64,000 bases of DNA, taken from contig NZ_JAHWGU010000011.1 of the NCBI RefSeq assembly GCF_020873875.1, forward strand, positions 1 to 64,000. The letters run 5' to 3'. Made by a program: the position numbers and the translations under genes. The notes beneath the pieces are model-generated. The model ran no database searches and was not told the DNA's origin. It was given only the letters and a program-made list of their open reading frames with translations. This DNA is from Actinoplanes sp. DH11 (GTDB lineage: Bacteria; Actinomycetota; Actinomycetes; Mycobacteriales; Micromonosporaceae). Position 1 is the stretch's first letter. Each line of letters starts with the position of its first letter. Shown here one piece after another: positions 53,930-62,078 of this stretch.

Positions 53930-55717
53930 TCAGTGGATCTCCGACGCCCGGCGCTCGCGGGCGATCTGCCGGGGCAGCGCCGGCGCACCCTCGCGGGAGG
54001 CCCGGAAGAGCTGGGTGGCGCTGAACTGGGCGCGCTCGGCGGCCACCTCGTCCGGCAGCTCGAACGGCGACCGGAACGGGAAGTACTGCGGGAGGAAGTC
54101 GGCCATCATCGCCGCCTGCTCGCTGAGCGCCACCGCGGCCGAATCGGTGTCGTTCAGGCAGAAGACGTCGCAGTGCCGGCGGGCCAGCAGGAACGCCAGC
54201 TGGACCGGGGTGGACGGGTGCGCCAGGTCGGCGTACGTGTACTTGATCGAACCCGGCACCGCACGCTTGGTCAGGTACGACCAGTAGTGCTGCAGCGACG
54301 ACGGGATCGACAGGTCACCCGGGTGCCGGAACGGGTGCTCGGCGGTCTGCCGCACCTCGTCCGGCAGCCACTTCTCGATCTCCTCGAGCACACTCTTCTG
54401 CAGGGTGTACGGCACGTGCTGCATCTTCTGCGTGATGCCGCGATCGAACCGTTCGGCGATGTGCCGCCGGTTGTTCTTGCCGGCCGCGGTTACCGGTGCG
54501 TCGAAGATGGTGGCCGGCCCCGCGTCGAGCTGCGCCTTGGACTGGAAGAACTTGGCGATGCCGTTGGCGTGGAAGAACGCGTCCGGCGACACCAGGCGGC
54601 CCAGGAACATGTCGTCGTTGAAGTAGATGAAGTGCTCCGACAGCCCCGGGATGCGGTGCAGGCGGGACTCGATGGCGTGCGAGTTGAAGGTCGGCAGCAC
54701 GCCGGTGTCGCCGAACAGCTCCTTGTGGCTGACCACGGTGAGGCGCGGGTCCGAGGTGTCCAGCCAGGCCGGGATCTGATCGTCGGTGACGAGGAAGATC
54801 CGGCGGACCCAGGGGGCGTACGCCACGATCGACCGCAACGAGTACTTCAGCTCGTCCCGGCTGATGAAGCGGGAGGCGTTCGTCGCGATCGTGTTGATCT
54901 GCTCGTGCCCGAACGCCGCGAGCGACGTGTTCTTGCGGGCCACCCAGTCGGGGTCGTTGCCGTCCACCCAGGTGTAGACCACGTCGATCGGGAACCGGAC
55001 GTCCTCCGCCGGCACCATGGCGAACTCGGAGCGGGTGCGGTACCGCGGCCGGTCGTCGGCGAGCGGCATCATCGGGTTCAGCGCGATCGGCGGGACCTGC
55101 ACGTACTCCGCCTCGGCGGGCAGTGCGTACGCCACCGAGTTGCGCCGCGGGCCGACGATCATGTCGGGTGCGCCGCCCTCGCCCTTCTGCGTCTTCCAGA
55201 ACTCGATCTCGCAGGCCGAGCCGCTGCCGAGGACCGTCGACCCGTACTGGCTGGTGATCGGGAAGTGGACCTGCACACCGTTCTTGCCGCGACCGGCCGA
55301 GAAACCCGTCTCGGTGATCTCGCCCGTGCGGATCTCCGCCTCGGCCAGCTCGGCGGCGCCCTGCAGGGCGGCGAGCGTCCGGTCGCGGTCGCGCCGGTGG
55401 ACGGAGACAGCACTGTGCAGATTGTTGACCGGGCGCAGGCAGAAGTACTCGATGCCGGCCCGGTCCAGGACGGCGACCACCGCATCGAGGTTCTGCTGCC
55501 AGGCGGCGGCCGGAGTCATGTCGGGCACGACGCGGGCGCGCACGGCCTTGCCGGCGTCGCGGACCGTGACCAGCGAACCGGGTTGAGCGGGCTTGGGCAG
55601 CGGCCGCTGCCGGGTGAGTCGGCGGACCAGCCAGAGCTGCCGGTTAGGTGGAAGGAGTTCGACCAATTTGAGCCGGTAGTCCTTGGGCAACAACCGGTAG
55701 AAACGTAGCGCGATCAT
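53930..55717 (-). CDS. Stealth-family capsule phosphotransferase
   Basis: 595 residues. An N-terminal 230-residue region (MIALRFYRLLPKDYRLKLVE; WQQNLDAVVAVLDRAGIEYF) resembles the N-terminal domain of other actinobacterial Stealth proteins. CR1 is IDVVYTWVDGNDP near 242, CR2 is RFISRDELKYSLRSI with IFLVTDDQIPAW, then FNDDMFLGR near 366, HVPYTLQKSVLEE (CR3) and DVFCLNDTDS near 520 (CR4). All four conserved regions are present, so it should be active. It resembles the C-terminal half of the GT4-Stealth fusion closely enough to suggest duplication with later divergence. It probably acts on the same wall or capsule polymer. Confidence 0.92.
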   Translation of the reverse strand: MIALRFYRLLPKDYRLKLVELLPPNRQLWLVRRLTRQRPLPKPAQPGSLVTVRDAGKAVRARVVPDMTPAAAWQQNLDAVVAVLDRAGIEYFCLRPVNNLHSAVSVHRRDRDRTLAALQGAAELAEAEIRTGEITETGFSAGRGKNGVQVHFPITSQYGSTVLGSGSACEIEFWKTQKGEGGAPDMIVGPRRNSVAYALPAEAEYVQVPPIALNPMMPLADDRPRYRTRSEFAMVPAEDVRFPIDVVYTWVDGNDPDWVARKNTSLAAFGHEQINTIATNASRFISRDELKYSLRSIVAYAPWVRRIFLVTDDQIPAWLDTSDPRLTVVSHKELFGDTGVLPTFNSHAIESRLHRIPGLSEHFIYFNDDMFLGRLVSPDAFFHANGIAKFFQSKAQLDAGPATIFDAPVTAAGKNNRRHIAERFDRGITQKMQHVPYTLQKSVLEEIEKWLPDEVRQTAEHPFRHPGDLSIPSSLQHYWSYLTKRAVPGSIKYTYADLAHPSTPVQLAFLLARRHCDVFCLNDTDSAAVALSEQAAMMADFLPQYFPFRSPFELPDEVAAERAQFSATQLFRASREGAPALPRQIARERRASEIH

Positions 55718-55945
55718 GCGGCACCCAGCATTGTCGCCGTGGCGAGCGGCGTGATTCGCCGGCCCGCAAGCCCGTCAGAATTCTTAGAAGACACCTCAGC
55801 CTTCCCCCCGTGCACCGCTTAGGACGGCCGGGTGTCGACTAGGGCGTCGATGGTCTTGGCCGTGGCGAGTTGCCAGGGTAGTTGGCTGAGCTTCGTGAAA
55901 CAAATCCATGTATGGTAGGTGGCCGCTCGGTTACGCAGAGCTGGG

Positions 55946-56350
55946 CTAATAAACCCAGATCCGAGTTTTGATCGGGATTTGGTCATTCGACCACAGCCAG
56001 TTCATGGCCGCGATGGACACCCTCCGGCTCTTGTCCTCGGCCTTGTCATCCGGTGCGGGCGTCGCCGGCGCGCCCGGCGGGGGACTCGCCCCCGGTGCGC
56101 CGGACGGGGGCACGCTGGGTGCTGACGCCCCCGGTGAGAGATCGATCACCCCGGTCGGGGACTGCGACGGTACGCCCGGAGCCGTCCCAGCCGTTTGTTG
56201 CTCGGCCGTTTGCTGCTCGGCGGCTTGTTGCTCGGCCGTTTGTTGCTCGGCGGCTTGTTGCCGGTCCGCTTGTTGCCCGGCCGAGTCGCAGCCGGCCGCG
56301 AGGATCGACGCGGTGGCCAGAGCGGCCGTGATCGCCAGGAGTCTGCGCAC
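55946..56350 (-). CDS. small lipoprotein with AEQQT repeats
   Basis: 134 residues. The GTG at 56350 follows GGGGAGG by five bases; an ATG at 56383 would add a tail ahead of the signal. The signal peptide RRLLAITAALATASILAAGC ends in a clear lipobox (LAAGC). The mature N-terminus has four to five five-residue repeats (AEQQA/AEQQT), encoded by a 15-bp tandem repeat near 56196-56275. A Pro/Ser/Gly linker and a C-terminal KSRRVSIAAMNWLWSNDQI follow. It probably hangs from the membrane with a flexible stalk. The function is unknown. The roughly 230 bases to the Stealth gene show nothing recognisable. Confidence 0.7.
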   Translation of the reverse strand: MRRLLAITAALATASILAAGCDSAGQQADRQQAAEQQTAEQQAAEQQTAEQQTAGTAPGVPSQSPTGVIDLSPGASAPSVPPSGAPGASPPPGAPATPAPDDKAEDKSRRVSIAAMNWLWSNDQIPIKTRIWVY

Positions 56351-56475
56351 CGGTCCTCCCCTCGCGCCGCCGGTGGCCGTCATTGTAGAGACGTATGTCC
56401 ACCGATCGACCGATGACCACCTATTGATCACCCGGCCGGGTGGACCTTACGAGAAAAGCTCACAAAAGAGCCTAG

Positions 56476-56481
56476 TAGTCT
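56476..56481 (+). promoter_or_regulatory. candidate -10 box, leaderless CGNR gene transcript
   Basis: TAGTCT ends six bases before the ATG at 56488. There is no Shine-Dalgarno sequence. The flanking bases are unusually A/T-rich for this genome (CTTACGAGAAAAGCTCACAA). Confidence 0.5.
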
Positions 56482-56487
56482 TTGGCT

Positions 56488-57105
56488 ATGTCATGGAAGG
56501 CGAGCGGGCGGCACGGCGTACGCGAGGCGCCGGGCGGGTTCGCGCTCGTCCAGGAACTACTCAACACGCGCGCCACGATGGCGTACGGTGCCGACCTCCT
56601 AGCCGCCACCGACGACGCCCAGTGGTGGTTGACCGACGCGCTCGGCACCTGGTCCCGGGTCTCCGGCCTGCCCGCGCCGACCCTGCTGCTCTCCACCGGC
56701 GACCTGCGCTCGCTGCGCCGGCTGCGCGCCGCCCTCGAACAGGTGGTGCTCGCCGGCGCCAACCCGGAACGCGACGGCGCCCTGCCCCCCGCCGACGTGC
56801 AGGTCAGCCTGGTGCCGGACGCGGACGGCTGGGTCCGGGTGGTGCCGACCGGCCGGGGCACCCGCTGGTTCGCCTCGGCACTCTGGGCGGAAGCGTTACA
56901 GGCACAGCAGGCCGGCCTCTGGCCACGGCTCAAGCTCTGCCACAACACCGCCTGCCGGGCCGCCTTCTTCGACACCTCCCGCAACAACAGCGGCGTCTGG
57001 CACGACGTGAGCACCTGCGGCAACACAGCCAACCTGCGCGCGTTCCGCGAACGCCGCCGCCTGCTCGGCCACACCACCGGCGGCCAGCCGGGGCCGTCTC
57101 TCTGA
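56488..57105 (+). CDS. CGNR zinc-finger DNA-binding regulator
   Basis: 205 residues. The N-terminal 140 are the ABATE-like ligand-sensing domain found with this finger (FALVQELLNTRATMAYGADL; LRSLRRLRAALEQVVLAG). The C-terminal finger is CHNTACRAAFFDTSRNN, then HDVSTCGNTANLRAFRERRR: four Cys, with the CGNR box here as CGNT. The change of the fourth residue from Arg to Thr is mild and seen in some members. Such proteins are presumed stress-responsive transcription regulators. It is monocistronic, and the following kilobase is repeats. An upstream TTG (56482) is in frame but poorly placed for translation. Confidence 0.85.
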   Translation: MSWKASGRHGVREAPGGFALVQELLNTRATMAYGADLLAATDDAQWWLTDALGTWSRVSGLPAPTLLLSTGDLRSLRRLRAALEQVVLAGANPERDGALPPADVQVSLVPDADGWVRVVPTGRGTRWFASALWAEALQAQQAGLWPRLKLCHNTACRAAFFDTSRNNSGVWHDVSTCGNTANLRAFRERRRLLGHTTGGQPGPSL

Positions 57106-57152
57106 GCGCCCACCCCTCTGGCGCCGATCTCTTCCCGAGCGCAGGTCTTCCC

Positions 57153-57345
57153 GAGCGCGGCTGTTCTTGAGCGTGGGTCTTCCCGAGCGCGGCTGTTCTT
57201 GAGCGTGGGTCTCTCCGAGCGCGGCTGTTCTTGAGCGTGGGTCTTCCCGAGCGCGGCTGTTCTTGAGCGTGGGTCTTCCCGAGCGCGGCTGTTCTTGAGC
57301 GTGGGTCTCTCCGAGCGCGGCTGTTCTTGAGCGTGGGTCTCTCTC
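57153..57345. repeat. 32-bp tandem repeat array, six copies
   Basis: GAGCGCGGCTGTTC starts at 57153, 57185, 57217, 57249, 57281 and 57313, an exact 32-base period. The tail alternates GTCTTCCC and GTCTCTCC. Degenerate half-units continue to about 57392. The period is not divisible by three, so no single frame repeats the same peptide, which argues against coding. There are no spacers, so it is not a CRISPR array. The stretch 57106-58127 contains no convincing gene. Confidence 0.92.
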
Positions 57346-57598
57346 CGGGCGCGGGTCGCTTTCCGAGCGCGGGTCTCTCTCCGAGCGTGGTGTTCCTCTC
57401 CACTCGATGCCCGTTGGACAAGACCGTTCGCCGGCCTGGCTGGGCCCGGCCCGGTCACCGGAGTCTTGGCTCAAGCCCAACCGCTCAGCTTCGCCGAGTG
57501 TCAACCGTCAAGCGGCTGGCCCGTGGTTGGTGTCGGCTTGTACCGATGGTCCTCCGGGAGCGACTCCAGCAACCTCAAGCGGCAACGGACCCGCCCGG

Positions 57599-57845
57599 CT
57601 GTCACTCACGGTCGCCGGGGAGCGGTCCCGGCAGCCGTCAGTGACAGCCGGGCTCGTCTGGCTGTCGTTCACGGTTGTTCGGGAGTGCTCTGGGCAGCCG
57701 TCGGTGACAGCCCCGTTCGGCTGTCGTTCACGGTTGTTTGGGAGCGGTTCCGGGCAGCCGTCAGTGACAGCTGGACTCGCCCGGCTGTCGTTCACGGTTG
57801 TCTGGGGATGGTTTCGGCAGCCGTCGGTGACAGCTGGGCTCGACC
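57599..57845. repeat. about 60-bp repeat with internal inverted symmetry, four copies
   Basis: CTGTC(G/A)(T/C)TCACGGT recurs at 57599, 57662, 57721 and 57785, so spacing varies between 59 and 64 bases. Each unit ends CAGCCGTC(G/A)GTGACAG, whose GACAG mirrors the opening CTGTC, so each copy can fold into a hairpin. Variable spacing argues against coding. Confidence 0.85.
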
Positions 57846-58127
57846 CCATGCCGTCTGTGGTCGCACGAACGTCTTCCAGTAGCCGCCGGCGCCGGTCTGC
57901 CCCGATCGGCTGGTGCCTGTGGTTACGTTGAATGCTCCTACGCTTCCGAGCGCCCAACACGTCGCCCGGAGCGGCCAAGACGTCGCCCCGAGTGTGCGAG
58001 GCGTCACCGTGAGTGTGCGGGGTGTCGCTGGGAGTGCGTGGGCGGCGCATGGGGCTGGCGGATACTCGCTGATTGTTCCCGGGTCGCCGGGAATCCCTCG
58101 GCGCTCGCCGGGAACCTGGAGGCTCGG

Positions 58128-59018
58128 ATGGGCGACTATTCATTCATGGCATGTGAGCGGTGGCGCGAGATGCTCTCCGCGCAGTTGGACGGCGAGGACG
58201 ACCCGGTCCTGCGGCCGCTGGTCGACGAACACCTGGCCGGGTGCGCCGGCTGCCGGAACTGGCTGGAGCGAGCGGCCACGGTCAACCGCCTCACCCGGAC
58301 CGCCCCGGTGCCCGCGGTGCCGGACCTGAGCGACGCGATCCTGGCCGCCCTGCCCGAAGCCGGCGGTTCATCCGCGGCCGGGACGCCGGGTGTACAGCGG
58401 AGGGGGCAGGTGCCGAGTCGGCGGGGGCAGGTGCCGGGCGTGCGACGGGGACGGGTGCCAGGTGTGCGGTGGCGGGTGCCGGTGGCGGCGCTGCTCTACG
58501 TGGCGCTGGCGCTGGTCGGCGCGGTACAGCTGATCCTCGGCCTGACCCAGGTCGGTGGTGGCGTGAGTGCCGGGCACGAGCATGCCGGGCTGGGTGCCAC
58601 ACCGGGGCATCTCTGGCACGAGTCGGCGGCCTGGAACGTCGCGGTGGGCGCCGGTTACCTCTTCATCGCGTTGCGCCGGACCCGTCCGACCGGGCTGCTG
58701 CCTACGCTCACCGCCTTCGTCGCGATGCTGCTGCTGCTGTCCGTCAACGATCTGACCGGCGGCCGGGTCGACGTGGCCCGGCTTGTCGGTCACGGGTTCG
58801 TCATCATCGGCTACCTGCTGGTGGTGGCCTTGGCCCGCGGCGTAGGCGGCACCGCGCGACCGCCCGGCTCGCGGGTCGGGACGGGCTGGCGGGCACGCTT
58901 CGACGCCGTAGCCGACGTGGCCGACGACGCGCCGGCCCGCCCGGGTCTTCGCCTGCTGCCGCCGCCGGGCCCACTCACCGCCCAGCGCGCCGAGCAACCG
59001 GGCGATCGAGCCGCCTGA
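58128..59018 (+). CDS. zinc-finger anti-sigma-like membrane protein
   Basis: 296 residues; GGAGG lies five bases ahead of the ATG. Residues 7-55 form a zf-HC2 (anti-sigma zinc) domain: CERWREMLSAQLDGEDD and DEHLAGCAGCRNWL with the HxxxCxxC motif. An Arg/Gly/Val-rich linker with a short repeat (RRGQVPSRRGQVPGVRRG) leads to four or five membrane helices (LLYVALALVGAVQLILGLTQ; LPTLTAFVAMLLLLSVNDLT; FVIIGYLLVVALARG) and several exposed His (HEHAG, HLWHES). Membrane-bound anti-sigma control is inferred from the finger. No ECF sigma gene is adjacent, so its partner would be elsewhere. Confidence 0.75.
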   Translation: MGDYSFMACERWREMLSAQLDGEDDPVLRPLVDEHLAGCAGCRNWLERAATVNRLTRTAPVPAVPDLSDAILAALPEAGGSSAAGTPGVQRRGQVPSRRGQVPGVRRGRVPGVRWRVPVAALLYVALALVGAVQLILGLTQVGGGVSAGHEHAGLGATPGHLWHESAAWNVAVGAGYLFIALRRTRPTGLLPTLTAFVAMLLLLSVNDLTGGRVDVARLVGHGFVIIGYLLVVALARGVGGTARPPGSRVGTGWRARFDAVADVADDAPARPGLRLLPPPGPLTAQRAEQPGDRAA

Positions 59019-59264
59019 CCTGTCAGTCAGGCAGAAACCAAGCCGTTCGAAGCGCGGCCTGCCGGCAGTGTGAGCTCGCTCGAAGCGCGGCCCGCAGGCA
59101 GCGTGAGCCGCTCGAAGCGCCGTCCCGGTTACGGATCGCTGAGCCGGCATGGAGTGGAGCCGGGCCCCTCAATTGCCGGTTTTGTGAAGAGCCCGCCGGG
59201 TCGCGGGACGAAGTCGGCGATAAGCCCTAATTAGCTGCCGTGCCGGGCGGCCGAGCTGGGCCCG

Positions 59265-59425
59265 CGCGGGGCTGGGCTGGCACGCGGTGGGCCAGGCTGC
59301 GCTGCGCCGGGCCGGGCTGGCACGCGCTGGGCCGGGCCGCGCTGGGCCGAGCTGGCACGCGGTGGGCCAGGCTGCGCTGGGCCGGGCTGCGCTGGGCCGG
59401 GCTGCGCTGGGCCGGGCTGCGCCCG
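59265..59425. repeat. GCTGGGCCGGGCTGCG-type simple tandem repeats
   Basis: Between 59019 and 59426 there is no convincing gene. It holds two or three copies of a TCGAAGCGCGGCC unit (59046-59125) and then an irregular array of 16-17-base units built from GGGCCGGGCTGCGCTG and GCACGCGGTGGGCCAG. Confidence 0.8.
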
Positions 59426-59426
59426 G

Positions 59427-59660
59427 TCAGCGGTTAGGCGGGCGGACCGAGAGTTCGCGCCACTCGTCCGGGCCGTTCAGGAGGGCGCGGACCATGTCGA
59501 GCGCCGCGTCCTCGCTGTCGAACTCGAAGAAGTGTGAAGCGCCGTCGGAACCGCCGGCACGCTGTTCGACATACCACTGGTCGCCGCTGGTCCGTAAGTA
59601 GACGTCCTTGCGGGCCAGCCGCCCCCACTTACCGTTCCACCAGTGTTTACGCTGCTCCAT
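59427..59660 (-). CDS. small conserved-looking protein under LexA control
   Basis: 77 residues, soluble, with two Trp near the start (KHWWNGKWGRLARKDVYLRT), then DQWYVEQRAGG, HFFEFDSEDAALDMVRALL and a C-terminal DEWREL. I know similar small actinobacterial proteins only as hypotheticals. The start ATG follows a TACAGT -10 box by six bases, so the transcript is probably leaderless. A perfect SOS box abuts that -10 element, so the gene should be repressed by LexA and induced by DNA damage. This is the main clue to its role. The size would suit a regulator or inhibitor of division or repair proteins, but that is speculation. Confidence 0.78.
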   Translation of the reverse strand: MEQRKHWWNGKWGRLARKDVYLRTSGDQWYVEQRAGGSDGASHFFEFDSEDAALDMVRALLNGPDEWRELSVRPPNR

Positions 59661-59666
59661 CCCGGC

Positions 59667-59672
59667 ACTGTA
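59667..59672 (-). promoter_or_regulatory. -10 box of the LexA-controlled small gene
   Basis: TACAGT on the minus strand, six bases before the ATG. The LexA box occupies the spacer directly upstream, so bound repressor would block polymerase. Confidence 0.6.
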
Positions 59673-59688
59673 TCGAACATCTGTTCGA
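59673..59688. promoter_or_regulatory. LexA-binding SOS box
   Basis: TCGAACATCTGTTCGA is a perfect match to the actinobacterial SOS box TCGAAC-N4-GTTCGA. It is the core of a longer inverted repeat (GCACTG at the left, CAGTGC at the right). The mscL gene on the other side reads toward this site and ends at 59721, so the only gene it can govern is the 77-codon one. Confidence 0.88.
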
Positions 59689-59720
59689 ACAGTGCCGGGT
59701 GGGCGGATCTTTTCGTATGG

Positions 59721-60182
59721 TCAGCGCGGCGGCTGCTGCTGGGTGTTGCGGCCGAGCACCTCGTCGAGGGCGTTGTTGGCGACCTGGTGGCCCTGGCCGC
59801 GCAGCATCGCGTCGCGGATCTCGGTGAGGAGCTTGACCTCTTCGCTGGGCGCCTTCGGCGGCGGCTCCTCGCCGCGGCGGCGGCGCTCGGCGAGCCGGTT
59901 CAGGGGGAAGACGACGAGGAAGTAGAGCACTGCGGCGGTCAGCAGGAACGTGATCAGCGCGTTGATGAACGACGCGTAGTCGAACGGCACCTTGTTGATC
60001 TCGAAGGTGCCGGCGGTCATTCCCTTGCCGCCGCCGAGCAGTTGGATCAGCGGCTTCAGGAACGCGTTCGTGAAGCTGGTCACGACCGTGGTGAAGGCGG
60101 CACCGATCACGACGCCGACCGCGAGGTCGACGACGTTGCCGCGCATGATGAAGTCTTTGAAGCCTTGGAACATCTTGCTCAC
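59721..60182 (-). CDS. mscL: large-conductance mechanosensitive channel MscL
   Basis: 153 residues from a GTG with GGGAG six bases ahead. It has the MscL signature: MFQGFKDFIMRGNVVDLAVG, then VVIGAAFTTVVTSFTNAFLK (TM1 and gate), a loop with EINKVPFDYASFINALITFL, TM2 (LLTAAVLYFLVVFPLNRLAE) and an acidic C-terminal helix (EEVKLLTEIRDAML). It releases solutes on hypo-osmotic shock. It is monocistronic as far as can be seen. Confidence 0.97.
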   Translation of the reverse strand: MSKMFQGFKDFIMRGNVVDLAVGVVIGAAFTTVVTSFTNAFLKPLIQLLGGGKGMTAGTFEINKVPFDYASFINALITFLLTAAVLYFLVVFPLNRLAERRRRGEEPPPKAPSEEVKLLTEIRDAMLRGQGHQVANNALDEVLGRNTQQQPPR

Positions 60183-60281
60183 GGGCACTCCCGGGGGGCC
60201 GAAGGTCATCCGGCAACGGACGTGCCCGCCACCGGTCGGCGACAAACTACGCCGACCGGTGAAGCGGGGTTGTGCGCGACC

Positions 60282-60635
60282 TCAGTCGAGCGCCGGCTCC
60301 TCGGCGGTGACCGCCTCGTCCACGGTCGGGTAGGTGTGCAACACCTCGACCAGACCGCTCACCTCGAGGATGCGCAGCACTCCGCGCTGCGGTGCCGCCA
60401 GGCGGACCGTGCCACCGGCGTCGTCGGTGCTGTTCTTCGCCCGGACGAAGACCGACAGCCCGGTGGAGTCGCAGAACGACACCTCGGCGAGGTCGAACAC
60501 CAGGCGGGTGCGGCCCTTCTCCAGCAGATCACTTATCTGATCCTGCAGCTGGGGGGCGGTTGCCATGTCGAGCTCACCGGCGACTGACACGACCACCATG
60601 TCGTCGCGCTGTTCCGTTTGTACCGTCAGGGACAT
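60282..60635 (-). CDS. STAS anti-sigma factor antagonist (RsbV/SpoIIAA type)
   Basis: 117 residues; TGGAGG precedes the ATG. A single STAS domain: MVVVSVAGELDMATAPQLQD, TRLVFDLAEVSFCDSTGLSV with the phosphorylatable Ser in DSTG, and GTVRLAAPQRGVLRILEVSG. All key positions are intact. It is divergent from the stressosome operon beginning at 60800, with 164 bases between, so it is a plausible output partner: phosphatases and kinases encoded there could set its phosphorylation state. Confidence 0.92.
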   Translation of the reverse strand: MSLTVQTEQRDDMVVVSVAGELDMATAPQLQDQISDLLEKGRTRLVFDLAEVSFCDSTGLSVFVRAKNSTDDAGGTVRLAAPQRGVLRILEVSGLVEVLHTYPTVDEAVTAEEPALD

Positions 60636-60799
60636 TCGCCGACCTCCAGTTATTGCTGAACGGTACTCCACGCACCGGGGGATGCGCAGAACCGGTCCCC
60701 GGCCTGTTCCGGTCCGTTAGTTGGTCTACAGCAAGTAACGGACCTACTGATGGTAAAGTCCGGCCGTTGCGCAGGGATCGTGTGGTAGGGAGGCAGCGA

Positions 60800-61657
60800 A
60801 TGCCGCTGAGTTCGGATGAGGCGAGCCGCTTCGCCGACCTGCTGAAGGAACACGGGGAGTCACTGACGACCCGATGGACCGAGCTGGTCGCCAACGGCTT
60901 GCGAGGTCGCTTGAGCAGCACTGAGCTGCGCCGGCAGATCGAGGAGTTGCGCAAGGGCTTCGAGCAGGCACTCCGTGCGGGATCGGTGCATCTGACCGAC
61001 GAGGCCTCGGCCGAGTTGCGTGCCCAGCTCAGCGAGTTGTCCGGACACCGGGCGCGGCAGGGCTTCAACGCCACCGAGACGGCGATCAGCGTCTACGCCC
61101 TCAAGGACGCGGTGCTCGAGGTGCTCGACAACGGGACCGACAACGGGGGGCTGCGTGACTACGTGGCGTTCTCCTCGTTCGTGGACCGTGCCGCCCTGTT
61201 CACTTTCGACAGCTACGTACAGGTCCGGGAGGCACTCATCGCCGACCAGGCCGAGCAGCTGCTCGAACTTTCCACCCCGGTGGTGAAGCTCTGGGAGGGC
61301 GTCGTCGCCGTGCCGCTGGTCGGCACGCTCGACTCGGCCCGGGCCCAGGTGGTGATGGAACGGCTGCTCCAGACGCTGGTGGACACCGGCTCGCCGTACG
61401 CGATCATCGACATCACCGGCGTCCCGGCCGTCGACACTCAGGTCGCGCAGCACATCCTCAAGACCGTGGTGGCCGCCCGGCTGATGGGCGCCGACTGCAT
61501 CATCTCCGGTATCCGCCCGCAGATCGCGCAGACCATCGTGGCGCTCGGCATCGAGTTCGGTGACATCGCGACCAAGGCCTCGCTCGCCGACGCGCTGCGT
61601 TACGTCCTCGGCAAGACCGGCAACCGCTCCCTGTCCGGCAAGCGGACGGAGCGCTGA
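60800..61657 (+). CDS. rsbR: stressosome sensor RsbR-like protein
   Basis: 285 residues, AGGGAGG ahead of the ATG. The N-terminal half (about 5-150) is a RsbRD-type helical domain (FADLLKEHGESLTTRWTELV; RQGFNATETAISVYALKDAV). The C-terminal STAS domain (about 160-275) has VPLVGTLDSARAQVVMERLL, YAIIDITGVPAVDTQVAQHI with Thr/Ser candidates for RsbT phosphorylation, and GADCIISGIRPQIAQTIVAL. It forms the shell of the stressosome with RsbS. It is first of a five-gene operon in which every junction is one base or a four-base overlap. Confidence 0.93.
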   Translation: MPLSSDEASRFADLLKEHGESLTTRWTELVANGLRGRLSSTELRRQIEELRKGFEQALRAGSVHLTDEASAELRAQLSELSGHRARQGFNATETAISVYALKDAVLEVLDNGTDNGGLRDYVAFSSFVDRAALFTFDSYVQVREALIADQAEQLLELSTPVVKLWEGVVAVPLVGTLDSARAQVVMERLLQTLVDTGSPYAIIDITGVPAVDTQVAQHILKTVVAARLMGADCIISGIRPQIAQTIVALGIEFGDIATKASLADALRYVLGKTGNRSLSGKRTER

Positions 61658-61658
61658 C

Positions 61659-62078
61659 GTGGAACGTGTCCCGGTCCTGAAGATCGGTGACATCCTCCTC
61701 GTCTCGATCCAGATCGACATGGAGGACCAGGTCGCCCTCCAGCTCCAGGAGGACCTGGCCGAGCGGATCGTGGCGACCGGGTGTCACGGTGTGATCATCG
61801 ACATCAGCGCCCTCGACATCGTGGACTCGTTCGTCGGCCGCACGCTCGCCACCATCGCCTCGGTCTCCCGCGTGCTGGACGCCGAGACCGTCGTGGTCGG
61901 GATGCGCCCGGCGGTGGCGATCACGCTTGTCGAGCTGGGGTTGTCGCTGCCGGGCATCCGGACGGCGCTCAACGTGGAACTGGGCATCGAGATGCTGGCC
62001 CGCGCGCGCCAGGAGTCGAACCCGGATCTGGACGACGACGAGGATGAGGCCGACGCGGCAGCGGTCAGCACACCGTGA
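61659..62078 (+). CDS. rsbS: stressosome scaffold RsbS
   Basis: 139 residues from GTG one base after rsbR. A single STAS domain: VPVLKIGDILLVSIQIDMED, HGVIIDISALDIVDSFVGRT with the Ser in DSFVGR that RsbT phosphorylates, and AETVVVGMRPAVAITLVELG. The C-terminal 25 residues are very acidic (DLDDDEDEAD), longer than in Bacillus RsbS. With RsbR it binds RsbT in unstressed cells. Confidence 0.93.
   Translation: MERVPVLKIGDILLVSIQIDMEDQVALQLQEDLAERIVATGCHGVIIDISALDIVDSFVGRTLATIASVSRVLDAETVVVGMRPAVAITLVELGLSLPGIRTALNVELGIEMLARARQESNPDLDDDEDEADAAAVSTP

Noticed and set aside
57153-57345. Possible CRISPR array
   Set aside because: The 32-bp units abut directly with no spacers and no cas genes are near.
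57407-58143. Reading frames on both strands across the 60-bp repeats
   Set aside because: Unit spacing varies and is not divisible by three; peptides are repeat-derived and lack a ribosome site.
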